From a bacterium 1xD42-87 (GTDB taxonomy: Bacteria; Bacillota; Clostridia; Lachnospirales; Lachnospiraceae), in NCBI GenBank assembly GCA_003611805.1, contig RAYM01000017.1, positions 62,001 to 126,000 of the forward strand: DNA of 64,000 bases, in the 5' to 3' direction. Every line of letters starts with the position of its first letter. The first letter of the stretch is position 1. Position numbers and translations under genes: made by a program. Below the pieces are notes generated by a model. The model was not told the DNA's origin and ran no database searches. It was given only the letters and a program-made list of their open reading frames with translations. Shown piece by piece: positions 19,580 through 28,092 of the stretch.

Positions 19580-19738
19580 ATGAGAAAAGCGCAGAAACGG
19601 GAAATACTGGATTGTATAAACAGCCTGCATCAGGAAATAAGGGAGGCTTCAGAGCGAGAAACCATCGAAAAACGTTCTGCCCTAGGAACCTCCCCTGCCT
19701 TGCCAGCAAGAATTACATTATTCAAATATATCTGTTAA
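19580..19738 (+). pseudogene. 5' remnant of a paralogue of the 24177 glycerophosphotransferase gene
   Basis: The first codons (MRKAQKREILDCINSLHQ) closely match the start of the large gene at 24177 (MRKAQKQEVLEFINSLHQ) in DNA as well as protein. Similarity fades after about 80 bases, and the frame then ends after 52 codons, overlapping the 3' end of the reverse gene at 19718. It looks like the stump of a duplicated transferase gene cut off by deletion or by insertion of the reverse cassette. Confidence 0.75.
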
Positions 19739-20446
19739 ACGTTTGGGTATATGCATTACTGCGTTCTCGTAATCTTGTATAAAATCTATTTCGGACCAGA
19801 AAATGCCATTTGCAGGAATAGATTTAATTAGGAAATTTTCTTCATCTATCAGCCTCTGTATAGCACTTTCAAAATAATCGGTAAAGGCCTTTTCTTTCAT
19901 AAGTTGTATTGTTTTTTCTTTCAGAGAAGGAAGTACTTCCTTCTTGAAAGCAGCTATACCGATGAATTCCCCTTCGGCCTGATCTAAGGGCATTTGTTTA
20001 GTGATCTGTACGATCTTTCCATTATGGCTTCGAACTTTCATGGCTTCATTATCACACTTTTTGTAATCTATTGGAAGCACAATATCAGCCTCTGGACGAA
20101 CCAGCTTTTCAAATATAATTGGCTCACATAAGGTATCTGCGTGTAAGTATATAAAGTCTTCATGTAATTCAGTCATTCCCATATAGAAGGAGCCTAGAAC
20201 ATTGACCATTTCATAAAATGGATTGTATATTAAACGGATATTATTCATATTCGCAGTAAATGCCTCGAATGATTCGCTCTGGTATCCGGTTACGATAATG
20301 ATATCATTTATTTGGTATTTTTGTAGAAGACGAAGATTATATTCGATTAATTTTTTTCCTTTGATTTCCAAAAAGGACTTGGGCTTACCTCCTGTCAGAT
20401 TTTTAAGTCTGCTGCCTTTGCCTGCTGCCATTATGATTGCTTGCAT
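19718..20446 (-). CDS. Sugar-1-phosphate/choline-phosphate-type nucleotidyltransferase (LicC-like)
   Basis: The 242-residue NTP transferase has the signature MQAIIMAAGKGSRLKNLTGGKPKSF cut here to its core MAAGKGSRL, with the substrate region YLHADTLCEP near residue 105 and the metal-site ending WSEIDFIQDYENA near 225. It is closest in pattern to LicC-type phosphocholine or aminoethylphosphonate cytidylyltransferases, which make CDP-activated groups. The start at 20446 avoids five extra codons inside the upstream gene; the two overlap by 16 bases. It is the last gene of the reverse cassette, so it probably activates the product of the three enzymes before it. Confidence 0.85.
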   Translation of the reverse strand: MQAIIMAAGKGSRLKNLTGGKPKSFLEIKGKKLIEYNLRLLQKYQINDIIIVTGYQSESFEAFTANMNNIRLIYNPFYEMVNVLGSFYMGMTELHEDFIYLHADTLCEPIIFEKLVRPEADIVLPIDYKKCDNEAMKVRSHNGKIVQITKQMPLDQAEGEFIGIAAFKKEVLPSLKEKTIQLMKEKAFTDYFESAIQRLIDEENFLIKSIPANGIFWSEIDFIQDYENAVMHIPKRLTDIFE

Positions 20447-21600
20447 ACTGTTTCCCCCTGCCATGCCATTTCATATATTTTTTGAATGACGCCGTCTTCT
20501 TGCGAGGCGGGATCATTTTGAATATTTCCTGATACCTCAGAAGCCATAATGGGTAATTGATCCTTAGTTATGCCCATTTCCTGTAAAGATGATGCTAAAC
20601 CAAGAGATTGTATAAAACGATATATTGTTTTGGTACATGCTAATTCGCCATGGACGTTATTTCCAGTCAGTAAAGTTAGTATTTTTTCAACTGAATTTGG
20701 GACAAATCTATATTCGCATCTTAACCATGATGTAAATAATGCGGCAAGACCAGCTCCATGACTGGTATCAGTATGTGCTCCAAGCGGGTACTGTAATCGA
20801 TGCGGAAGACATGTACTTGCATTCCCGAGATTAATGCCCATAATCATGCTGGCAAAACTCATTTGTTCCCTTGCGTTTATATTTTCCAGACATTCCGCCA
20901 ATTGAGGAAGACATTGTCCTGCAATTCGAATAGCTGTTTCGGATTGCATCTTTGTATATGGTGATGCTGCTTTGGAAATATAACTTTCAATGGCATGTGC
21001 AAGGACATCAAATCCTGTTTCCATTGTTATCTGTAACGGCAGTGATTCAGTAAAACAGGAATCGACAATTGCGGTTACTGGATATAGTGCATTTCCTCTG
21101 ATACCGCCTTTTACTTTGTGGATTTCATCTGTAAGGATGGCGGCTTTGCTCAACTCGCTTCCTGTTCCGGCTGTCGTGGGAATTGCTATAATTGGAAGAG
21201 CGGTAGTTTCAGGCTCTTTGCCTTGATGAAACAGGATTCCTATTTCATCTTTTGATTTTATGCCTATTGCAATAGCTTTTGCCGCGTCAATAGCACTCCC
21301 GCCGCCAAAACCGATTACAATGTCTGCTTTCTCCTGGCGACCGAATAAGATTCCGGATTGTACTTCTGAGAGTTTGGGATTGGCACTGACGTTATCGAAT
21401 ATCATAACATTTGTGATATGTTTGTTTTGTTGTAATGCCAGCTTTAATTTATCCACATATCCCAGACGATAAAGGGATCGTCCTGTGGTCACAATCATAA
21501 CATTACCCTGTAACAGTGCCTCCTGTGCCTCCAACGCTTTTTGCCATATATTTCTTCCAAAATAAACCTTTGTTGGAATTGTAATCTGATAGAGAGTCAT
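20431..21600 (-). CDS. Iron-containing alcohol dehydrogenase
   Basis: This 389-residue group III dehydrogenase interconverts an alcohol and an aldehyde or ketone with NAD(P). The cofactor motif GFGGGSAIDAAKAIA lies at about 95-110. Metal ligands are visible in the GFDVLAHAIESYISK block near 200 and in GAHTDTSHGAGLA near 275. Its partners are an aldolase, a sugar kinase and a cytidylyltransferase, so it likely makes or oxidises a small polyol rather than serving fermentation; this is inference. Confidence 0.92.
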   Translation of the reverse strand: MTLYQITIPTKVYFGRNIWQKALEAQEALLQGNVMIVTTGRSLYRLGYVDKLKLALQQNKHITNVMIFDNVSANPKLSEVQSGILFGRQEKADIVIGFGGGSAIDAAKAIAIGIKSKDEIGILFHQGKEPETTALPIIAIPTTAGTGSELSKAAILTDEIHKVKGGIRGNALYPVTAIVDSCFTESLPLQITMETGFDVLAHAIESYISKAASPYTKMQSETAIRIAGQCLPQLAECLENINAREQMSFASMIMGINLGNASTCLPHRLQYPLGAHTDTSHGAGLAALFTSWLRCEYRFVPNSVEKILTLLTGNNVHGELACTKTIYRFIQSLGLASSLQEMGITKDQLPIMASEVSGNIQNDPASQEDGVIQKIYEMAWQGETVCKQS

Positions 21601-21647
21601 GTAAATTCTCCTGTTTGTTTTTAAGTGGTTGACCTACATGTGGGCAT

Positions 21648-23189
21648 TTATAAATTTTCAATTCTGATTTTTCTTTTGTCGTATAGTTTTTCTGTCAGTG
21701 ACATGCGCTTAGGGAAAAGACACTTTAATGTATTATAGGTTTCTTTATATAAGCTATATAATTCCTGATATTTCTCGTAATTTTTTTGATCTGGATGAAT
21801 AATCATTCGTATTTTCACAAATTGGTTCGCTGCTTCTTCCAAGGAGGCATATACGCCTTGTCCATACATAGCCATCATTGCTGCGCCTGTGGCTGTTGTC
21901 TCGAATTCTGAGAGCACCTCTATTTGCCTGCCGGTAATATCGGCCTTGATTTGAGAGATGAGATTTAATCTGGCCAGACCGCCGGACAGCCGAATGGTTC
22001 CTATTTGGATGCCGGTTTCTTCAATTGCTGTAATCATATCCAGATCAATAAATCCTGTACTTTCAAAGACTGCTCTGGTCATTTCTTTTCTGGTATGCAT
22101 TCTTTCTAATCCAAAGAACACGCCTCTTGCATTGCTGTCCCATATAGGTGCACGTTCACCTAATAAATAGGGAAGAAAGATAACGCCGCTGGCTCCTAAA
22201 GCAGCTTCTCCGGCATCTTTTTCCATCAATTCGTAGGGCAGCATTTCTTTTTGGTAATAACACTGTTTAACCCATTCAATCAGTCCACCCCCCAGATTAT
22301 TTGACCCTCCCACAATGTGGATTCCAGCTTCATAATAAGGAAGATGTTGTATTTTGTTGGCATTAACAGTTCTTTTGCGTTGGGATGCTGCGCGAAAGAC
22401 AGTAACTGTTCCGGATACATCGCTTGCTTCTCCGTCTTTCAGGACGCCGCTGCCAACAAAAGAACAAATAGCGTCATAGGTAGTAATTACAACTTTTGTT
22501 TTGGCTGTAAGTCCGGTTTCTGTGGCGGCCATTGGAGATACGGTTCCTACACAGGTTCCGGGATTTACTACTTCAGGTAATAAATCTGTAGAAATGTCAA
22601 GCTCATTTAATATTTCAAATGGATATTGCTTTTTTTCTGTGTCATAATGCCATTTGTGAGCATTCATATAATCAGTTACGTGTTTTCCTGTAAACTTCAT
22701 GATTAAATAGTCGTTTGGAGACAGGAACTTACTTGTTTTTTCAAATATTTGCTCCTCGTGGTTCTTAACCCACAAGGCTTTCGGAAGCAATAAGGAAGCA
22801 TCCATTCCCAGATTTGTCCGATTTTTTACGGGCGGAAATGTCGATAATTTCATGATCGAATCACTTTCGGCCTTTGCTCTCTTATCTGATACCATCATGC
22901 AGGGAAGTAAAGCGTTTCCATGCTTGTCAACGCATATCAGACAGGATGAGGAAGAAGTTACGGTTAAATAGTCAATGGGAATATTGTTGATATCTGATAC
23001 GGTTTCTTGAATGACTCTACAAGCTTTACTCCACCATTCTGCTGGATCTTGCGTAACGGTTTCTTCTGTCAACAATGAAACAATCGGGAGAGATGAAGAA
23101 GCCAGTTTATTGCCTTCTTCATCAAATATAATACTTCTGATGCTTTTCATACCCATATTCAGGACAAGTATTGTCTTCACTTTATTCAT
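21648..23189 (-). CDS. FGGY-family carbohydrate kinase (xylulokinase-like)
   Basis: This 513-residue kinase phosphorylates a sugar or polyol. C-terminal FGGY hallmarks are clear: GVIFLPYLLGERAPIWD near 345, RLSGGLARLNLISQIKADI near 415, and a GAAMMAM segment near 440. The probable catalytic aspartate is in ITTYDAICSFVGSG near 240. Oddly, the usual N-terminal D-x-G-T phosphate motif reads LVLNMGMKSIRSIIFD, lacking the Asp and the Thr. It overlaps the aldolase gene by 4 bases. The substrate is unknown. Confidence 0.88.
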   Translation of the reverse strand: MNKVKTILVLNMGMKSIRSIIFDEEGNKLASSSLPIVSLLTEETVTQDPAEWWSKACRVIQETVSDINNIPIDYLTVTSSSSCLICVDKHGNALLPCMMVSDKRAKAESDSIMKLSTFPPVKNRTNLGMDASLLLPKALWVKNHEEQIFEKTSKFLSPNDYLIMKFTGKHVTDYMNAHKWHYDTEKKQYPFEILNELDISTDLLPEVVNPGTCVGTVSPMAATETGLTAKTKVVITTYDAICSFVGSGVLKDGEASDVSGTVTVFRAASQRKRTVNANKIQHLPYYEAGIHIVGGSNNLGGGLIEWVKQCYYQKEMLPYELMEKDAGEAALGASGVIFLPYLLGERAPIWDSNARGVFFGLERMHTRKEMTRAVFESTGFIDLDMITAIEETGIQIGTIRLSGGLARLNLISQIKADITGRQIEVLSEFETTATGAAMMAMYGQGVYASLEEAANQFVKIRMIIHPDQKNYEKYQELYSLYKETYNTLKCLFPKRMSLTEKLYDKRKIRIENL

Positions 23190-24013
23190 TCCTCTCTCAA
23201 TATTTTCAGCTTAGTAACGGTCATATCCATAATTGCGTCATGAATCTTTTTATGTATTTTCAGGGGATCAAAACCTTCTCTAAGCAGATATCCGTTATCA
23301 ATACTTTCTTCTATTCCCTGTCTGTATGATAACTTCACATCAGTTGATATATTGATTTTCTTAATGTTCCGATAAGATAATAAATGTGAGAAAGTTTCCT
23401 CGGTAAGTCCGGTTCCGCCATGGATGACAAGCGGAATGTCGGATAGATGCACCACCTTATCAATCAGGTCATAATGGAGTAGGGGTGTCCCTTTATACAG
23501 TCCATGTGCGGTACCGACTGCCACTGCCAGCATATCAATGCTGGTATTTTCCAGAAATAATTCTACATCTTCTATTTTAGCGATTCCTTCCGTTGTAACA
23601 GACAGCGCATCTTCCTGTCCTGCAATTTGTCCTACCTCTGCTTCTACCAGTACATTGCGGCTTTTTGCATTGTCGCAGACTATCCTAGTCAATCGGATGT
23701 TTTCGTTTAGAGGCAGATCAGATGCATCAATCATGACAGAATCCCAGCCATAATGAATTGCTTCCTTTATAAAATCTAATCTTTTACAATGATCTAAATG
23801 TAAGTATGCGTGAATACCTATTTTATCTGCATAACTACTGACAAATGCACGAAGTTCTTTTTTGTCTAAAAGTTCGTATGCTTTCATGGATGTCTGAAGG
23901 ATAACATCGCTGTTTAATGCTGCAGCACCATCCATTACGGCTTTGGCGGATTCGATACTCCATATATTAAAGGCAAAATATTGTTGTGAATCATGATGGA
24001 TATATGGATGCAT
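23186..24013 (-). CDS. Class II (zinc) ketose-bisphosphate aldolase
   Basis: The 275-residue aldolase joins or splits dihydroxyacetone phosphate and an aldehyde. Zinc and catalytic residues are visible: HLDHCK near 88, EAEVGQIAGQED near 135, GTAHGLYKG near 180, and IHGGTG near 205. It is first in the reverse four-gene cassette, starting in the divergent promoter region beside 24177. Close relatives act on fructose, tagatose or deoxy-sugar phosphates; specificity cannot be read from sequence. Confidence 0.92.
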   Translation of the reverse strand: MHPYIHHDSQQYFAFNIWSIESAKAVMDGAAALNSDVILQTSMKAYELLDKKELRAFVSSYADKIGIHAYLHLDHCKRLDFIKEAIHYGWDSVMIDASDLPLNENIRLTRIVCDNAKSRNVLVEAEVGQIAGQEDALSVTTEGIAKIEDVELFLENTSIDMLAVAVGTAHGLYKGTPLLHYDLIDKVVHLSDIPLVIHGGTGLTEETFSHLLSYRNIKKINISTDVKLSYRQGIEESIDNGYLLREGFDPLKIHKKIHDAIMDMTVTKLKILREE

Positions 24014-24176
24014 TTTCGTACGGTATTCCCTTCATTAGATTTCGTTCCTTGATTTCAAGGTGATTTTATAGTATACTCTTTTTGGACACATTGGTATATA
24101 TATCTTATTATATACATGTAAACATAGAATTGCAAGTAGATCACAGGAGACATCAATGGATTGATGGAGAAACGGA
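24014..24176. promoter_or_regulatory. Divergent promoter region with shared AT element
   Basis: This 163-base gap separates the reverse aldolase cassette from the forward glycan run and must hold both promoters. It contains TATAGTATAC (24067-24076) and GTATATATATCTTATT (24094-24109), blocks shared with the region before the sulfur operon. A CAGGAGAC ribosome site and the start of 24177 follow. Confidence 0.6.
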
Positions 24177-26714
24177 ATGAGAAAAGCGCAGAAACAAGAA
24201 GTGTTGGAATTTATAAACAGCTTGCATCAGGCACATCAGGAGATTAAGGAAGCTTTAGGACAAAAAGACAGTGCTTCTGCGAAAAGCATGTTTGCAGAAT
24301 GTCAGGATTTTGCTGTTTCTCTTGGAGAAAATATTGAAAGAATGGAAGGCGCCGGACACATAACGGTATCGCATTTAGAAGAATATTGTGAGGCTTTATT
24401 TCACTGCTATGAAAATGTGGAAGCCGGGCAGTTTCATGAAAATAAAATATATAAGACGCTTAGGAAACAGTTGTTAAAGGTAGAAAACAGTGTTAGAAAT
24501 GACATTTTGGAGAGAAAAGAGATTGTGTTTTTCCCATACAAGGCATCCATGTGGGATAGCTTAGAAAGTGTGTACTTAGCGGCTAAAGAGGATCCGGAGT
24601 GTGATGTATATTGTGTACCGATTCCGTATTATGAGTTAAATCCTGATCGGAGTTTTGGCGTGATGCATTATGAGGGGATGGAATATCCTGAAAACATTGA
24701 GGTGATAGACTGGCAGACTTATTTTTTTGAAGAGAGAAAACCTGATGTTATTTATATCCATAATCCATATGATGAATGGAATCTTGTTACCAGTGTTCAT
24801 CCAAGGTATTATTCTGCAAATCTGAAAAAATATACGGATATATTGGTATATATACCTTATTATAGCACATCCGGGGGAATGAGTGAGGCACAAAGCTTAT
24901 GTCCGGCATATTTGTATGCTGATTATATTATCATTCAGGCACCGGGATATAGGAAATACTTTGATCCAAGAATCCCGGATGAAAAATTTCTTCCCTTTGG
25001 GTCGCCCAAATTTGATAAAACAATAAAAGTATGTCAAAATCCTCCAATTCCGTCTGCCGAATGGGAAAGAAAGATGGTGGGGAGAAAAGTATACTTCTAT
25101 AACACAAGCATTACCGGAATGTTAGAAGATACGGAAAGTTTTCTGAGAAAAATAGATTATGTGTTTCAATGCTTTCAAGAAAGAGATGATGCATGCCTCT
25201 TATGGAGACCACATCCGTTATTAGAATCAACGTTTGATTCCATGCGTTCGGAATATAAAATGATTTTTCAGGCATTAAAGAAGAAATTCATAGAGAATGA
25301 TCTGGGGATTTATGACTCCACTTCGGACATTGAGGCAACGGTTGGATTGTGTGATGTATATATTGGTGATTCTGGCAGTTCAGTCACTTCGTTGTTTGGA
25401 ATCGCTGGAAAACCAATATTTATTTTAAACAATAAAATACATAAGAGACCTGATGAGGACAGCTGGCGCGGCGAAATTATTAATCTAATACCAAGTTATA
25501 GGCGTGAAGATGAAAATGTGTTGATGATAACGCAGGGAAATAAATTGTATGCTTCGGAATCTGCACTGTGCAGTTTCAAATATTTATGTGACTTATCCCG
25601 GTATGCATATGGCAGTTATTATATGACGGCACTCAGGATGAATGGGAAAATATATGTCTGTCCATATAATGCACAGGATATTTTAGTTGTAGGCGATGGG
25701 GGTATTGAAAAGAAAATTGAGCTGGAGAAAAGGGTAACACAGGGCGGGGCATTTTGTTCGGCATGTAAATGTGGGGAGTATCTGGTGCTATTGCCGTATC
25801 AGTATCCGGCAATCGTTGTATACGATACGGTAAGTGGTGGAATTAGGTACTTTGAAGAGCATCTTGATGTGGCTGTGAAGAGAAATGAAAGAGGCGAAAT
25901 GCTGATAGGTGGGCAGCGGCCTTATAAAAATTATCTCTTCATAGCATCTCCGACGGATAATTATATGTATAAGCTAAATGTTGAAACAGGACATTCTGAT
26001 GTGATAGAGCTTCCGATAAAAAGTCGATGCGGATGTGCGGCGCTGATTGAGTATGCGGACGAGTTTTGGCTGTTACCTTATCGTGGCAGTGTCATTGTGT
26101 GCTGGAAACCCGAAACAGGGGAAGTGGTTGAGTATTCCAATATTCCGAAAGGATTTCAGTGTAAAAATCCGGAGAACGGGAATCTGTGTGAGGAATTTGC
26201 GTTTGCAACACCGGCTTTTTATGAAGAACATGTTTTCCTTCCACCTATGTGGGGAAATATGTTTTTGAAATTAAATCGCAATACGGGAGAAATACAGCGA
26301 TGGGAAGTGCCGTTTGAGGAGCATGGGGGAAAAGCGTATCCTTATTCGGCAACGGCAGCTTTCACTTGGATCGGACCGGATGAAACAGGAGAGAATTACC
26401 ATCTGTTTTATTTTCCGGAACGTAAATTGTATTGTGTTAATCTGAGAACCGACCAGTTTACAGAAATGGAGATTAAGTTTAGCGTAGATGAGTTAAAGGA
26501 ACATGAGCCGGGCTTCTGTGAAGATTCGGAATGGCTTAGATATTGTTGCCGGGAAAACGCATTCAACTCTCTGACAGATTTGCTTGATGGAAATATCACG
26601 GGGGACAAGTTCGACAAGTCGAGACAGTTAGAGGCGTATCAGGAAATTGTGGCTAATTATGATGGTAGATGCGGGGAAAAGCTGCACGAATATGTATGTG
26701 GCGGACACAGGTAA
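24177..26714 (+). CDS. CDP-glycerol glycerophosphotransferase-like protein with C-terminal beta-propeller-like domain
   Basis: This large 845-residue protein has a helical N-terminus (about 1-110), then a GT-B-like domain (about 118-440) of the TagB/TagF type. That domain shows KEIVFFPYKASMWDSLESV, the donor-site RPHPLLEST, and VYIGDSGSSVTSLFG near 390. The rest (about 460-800) repeats short beta-rich units (MNGKIYVCPYNAQDILVV, GEYLVLLPYQYPAIVVYD, DEFWLLPYRGSVIVCW), which look like propeller blades. It probably transfers a polyol phosphate to a glycan, with the propeller as an acceptor-binding module. It opens the forward biosynthetic run; a truncated sibling lies at 19580. Confidence 0.8.
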   Translation: MRKAQKQEVLEFINSLHQAHQEIKEALGQKDSASAKSMFAECQDFAVSLGENIERMEGAGHITVSHLEEYCEALFHCYENVEAGQFHENKIYKTLRKQLLKVENSVRNDILERKEIVFFPYKASMWDSLESVYLAAKEDPECDVYCVPIPYYELNPDRSFGVMHYEGMEYPENIEVIDWQTYFFEERKPDVIYIHNPYDEWNLVTSVHPRYYSANLKKYTDILVYIPYYSTSGGMSEAQSLCPAYLYADYIIIQAPGYRKYFDPRIPDEKFLPFGSPKFDKTIKVCQNPPIPSAEWERKMVGRKVYFYNTSITGMLEDTESFLRKIDYVFQCFQERDDACLLWRPHPLLESTFDSMRSEYKMIFQALKKKFIENDLGIYDSTSDIEATVGLCDVYIGDSGSSVTSLFGIAGKPIFILNNKIHKRPDEDSWRGEIINLIPSYRREDENVLMITQGNKLYASESALCSFKYLCDLSRYAYGSYYMTALRMNGKIYVCPYNAQDILVVGDGGIEKKIELEKRVTQGGAFCSACKCGEYLVLLPYQYPAIVVYDTVSGGIRYFEEHLDVAVKRNERGEMLIGGQRPYKNYLFIASPTDNYMYKLNVETGHSDVIELPIKSRCGCAALIEYADEFWLLPYRGSVIVCWKPETGEVVEYSNIPKGFQCKNPENGNLCEEFAFATPAFYEEHVFLPPMWGNMFLKLNRNTGEIQRWEVPFEEHGGKAYPYSATAAFTWIGPDETGENYHLFYFPERKLYCVNLRTDQFTEMEIKFSVDELKEHEPGFCEDSEWLRYCCRENAFNSLTDLLDGNITGDKFDKSRQLEAYQEIVANYDGRCGEKLHEYVCGGHR

Positions 26715-26727
26715 CTGCGGAGGGAAA

Positions 26728-28092
26728 ATGGTTAAGGTAATTACATATGGTACGTTTGATTTGTTTCATGAAGGGCACTATAAACTTTTGCAGCGCGCAA
26801 GACAGCTAGGGGATTATCTTATTGTCGGCGTGACAACGGAGGATTATGACCAAGCGAGAGGTAAGCTTAATGTGATAGATTCTCTCATAACACGGATTGA
26901 GAATGTTAAAAAAACGGGTTTTGCAGATGAGATTATTGTGGAGGAATCACAGGGACAGAAGTTCAGGGATATTAAAAAGTATGATATAGACATTTTTACA
27001 GTCGGCTCCGATTGGGTTGGAAAGTTCGATTATTTAAAGGAGTACTGTAAGGTGGTTTATTTGGATAGAACCAAGAATGTGTCCAGTACAATGCTCAGGA
27101 CCAAGGAAACGCCTATTCAGAGAATCGGAATTATAGGAACCGGACGTATCGCAAACCGTTTTGTGCAGGAAGCGACACTGGTGAGTGGGGTAAATGCGCA
27201 ATGTGTATATAATCCGAACAACAGGAGCGCTGAAATATTTGCGGACAAATGGGGAATAGATGCCTATAGCGATATAGATGAGTTTTATAATGTATCAGAT
27301 ATTATCTATGTTGCTTCACCGCACGAAACCCATTATTCCTATATTAAGCAATCGCTTGAGCATGGAAAACATGTGCTGTGTGAGAAACCCTTGTGCTTAA
27401 GTAAAGGGCAGAGCATGGAATTATTTCAATTAGCCAAAGAACGGGATCTCATTCTGTTTGAAGGAATAAAAACGGCTTACTGTCCGGGATTTACCAAACT
27501 ATTGGGAATAGCCTGTAGTGGCGCAATAGGAGCGATCAGGGGAGTAGAAGCGTGTTTTACAAAATTGGAAAATGAGAACAATCGAGAACTGAAAGATACA
27601 AAGTATGGTGGGAGTTTTACAGAGCTTGCCAGCTATTGCATGCTCCCAATACTCAAAATTTTTGGACGCGATTACGAAGATATCAGGTTTGAATCCATCA
27701 AAAATAATGAGGGCATTGATATCTATACGAAAGCGCATTTAAGATATCCCAATGGACTGGCGACTGCCACCTGTGGCTTGGGCGTCAAATCAGAAGGAAA
27801 GCTTTTGATATCCGGTACCGAGGGATATATTGTGGTGGAGGCTCCGTGGTGGAAGACACGTTATTTTGAGGTACATCATGAGGATCCTAATGATGTGGAG
27901 CGATTTTCGGAACGATTTCTTGGGGATGGTTTGAGATATGAGATATGTGATTTGCTTTCAACGATTAATGGAAGCGCAGCAAATGATTTCAAACTTACGC
28001 GGGGGGATTCTGAGGCCTTGGCAGGTATCATGGAAATGTTTTTGAAAGAAAGAAATAATAGTGGGAACGGATATGAAAATATGGGCACATAG
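26728..28092 (+). CDS. TagD-like cytidylyltransferase fused to Gfo/Idh/MocA oxidoreductase
   Basis: Residues 1-130 are a glycerol-3-phosphate cytidylyltransferase-type domain with YGTFDLFHEGHYKLL (HxGH motif) and a C-terminal RTKNVSSTMLR in place of the usual RTEGISTT. From about residue 132 a dinucleotide-binding oxidoreductase follows: RIGIIGTGRIANRF, ASPHETHYSYIKQSLEHGKH and CEKPLCLS, the usual EKP block. The fusion suggests that one protein forms a CDP-linked intermediate and oxidises or reduces it or its precursor. ATG 26728 is chosen for its GGAGGG site and family-typical start. It overlaps the next gene by 20 bases. Confidence 0.88.
   Translation: MVKVITYGTFDLFHEGHYKLLQRARQLGDYLIVGVTTEDYDQARGKLNVIDSLITRIENVKKTGFADEIIVEESQGQKFRDIKKYDIDIFTVGSDWVGKFDYLKEYCKVVYLDRTKNVSSTMLRTKETPIQRIGIIGTGRIANRFVQEATLVSGVNAQCVYNPNNRSAEIFADKWGIDAYSDIDEFYNVSDIIYVASPHETHYSYIKQSLEHGKHVLCEKPLCLSKGQSMELFQLAKERDLILFEGIKTAYCPGFTKLLGIACSGAIGAIRGVEACFTKLENENNRELKDTKYGGSFTELASYCMLPILKIFGRDYEDIRFESIKNNEGIDIYTKAHLRYPNGLATATCGLGVKSEGKLLISGTEGYIVVEAPWWKTRYFEVHHEDPNDVERFSERFLGDGLRYEICDLLSTINGSAANDFKLTRGDSEALAGIMEMFLKERNNSGNGYENMGT

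Noticed and set aside
24841..24870. Fourth copy of the AT-rich element (GGTATATATACCTTATTATA)
   Set aside because: It lies inside the 24177 coding region and encodes a sensible LVYIPYYS segment; it differs from the three intergenic copies, so it is probably coincidence.
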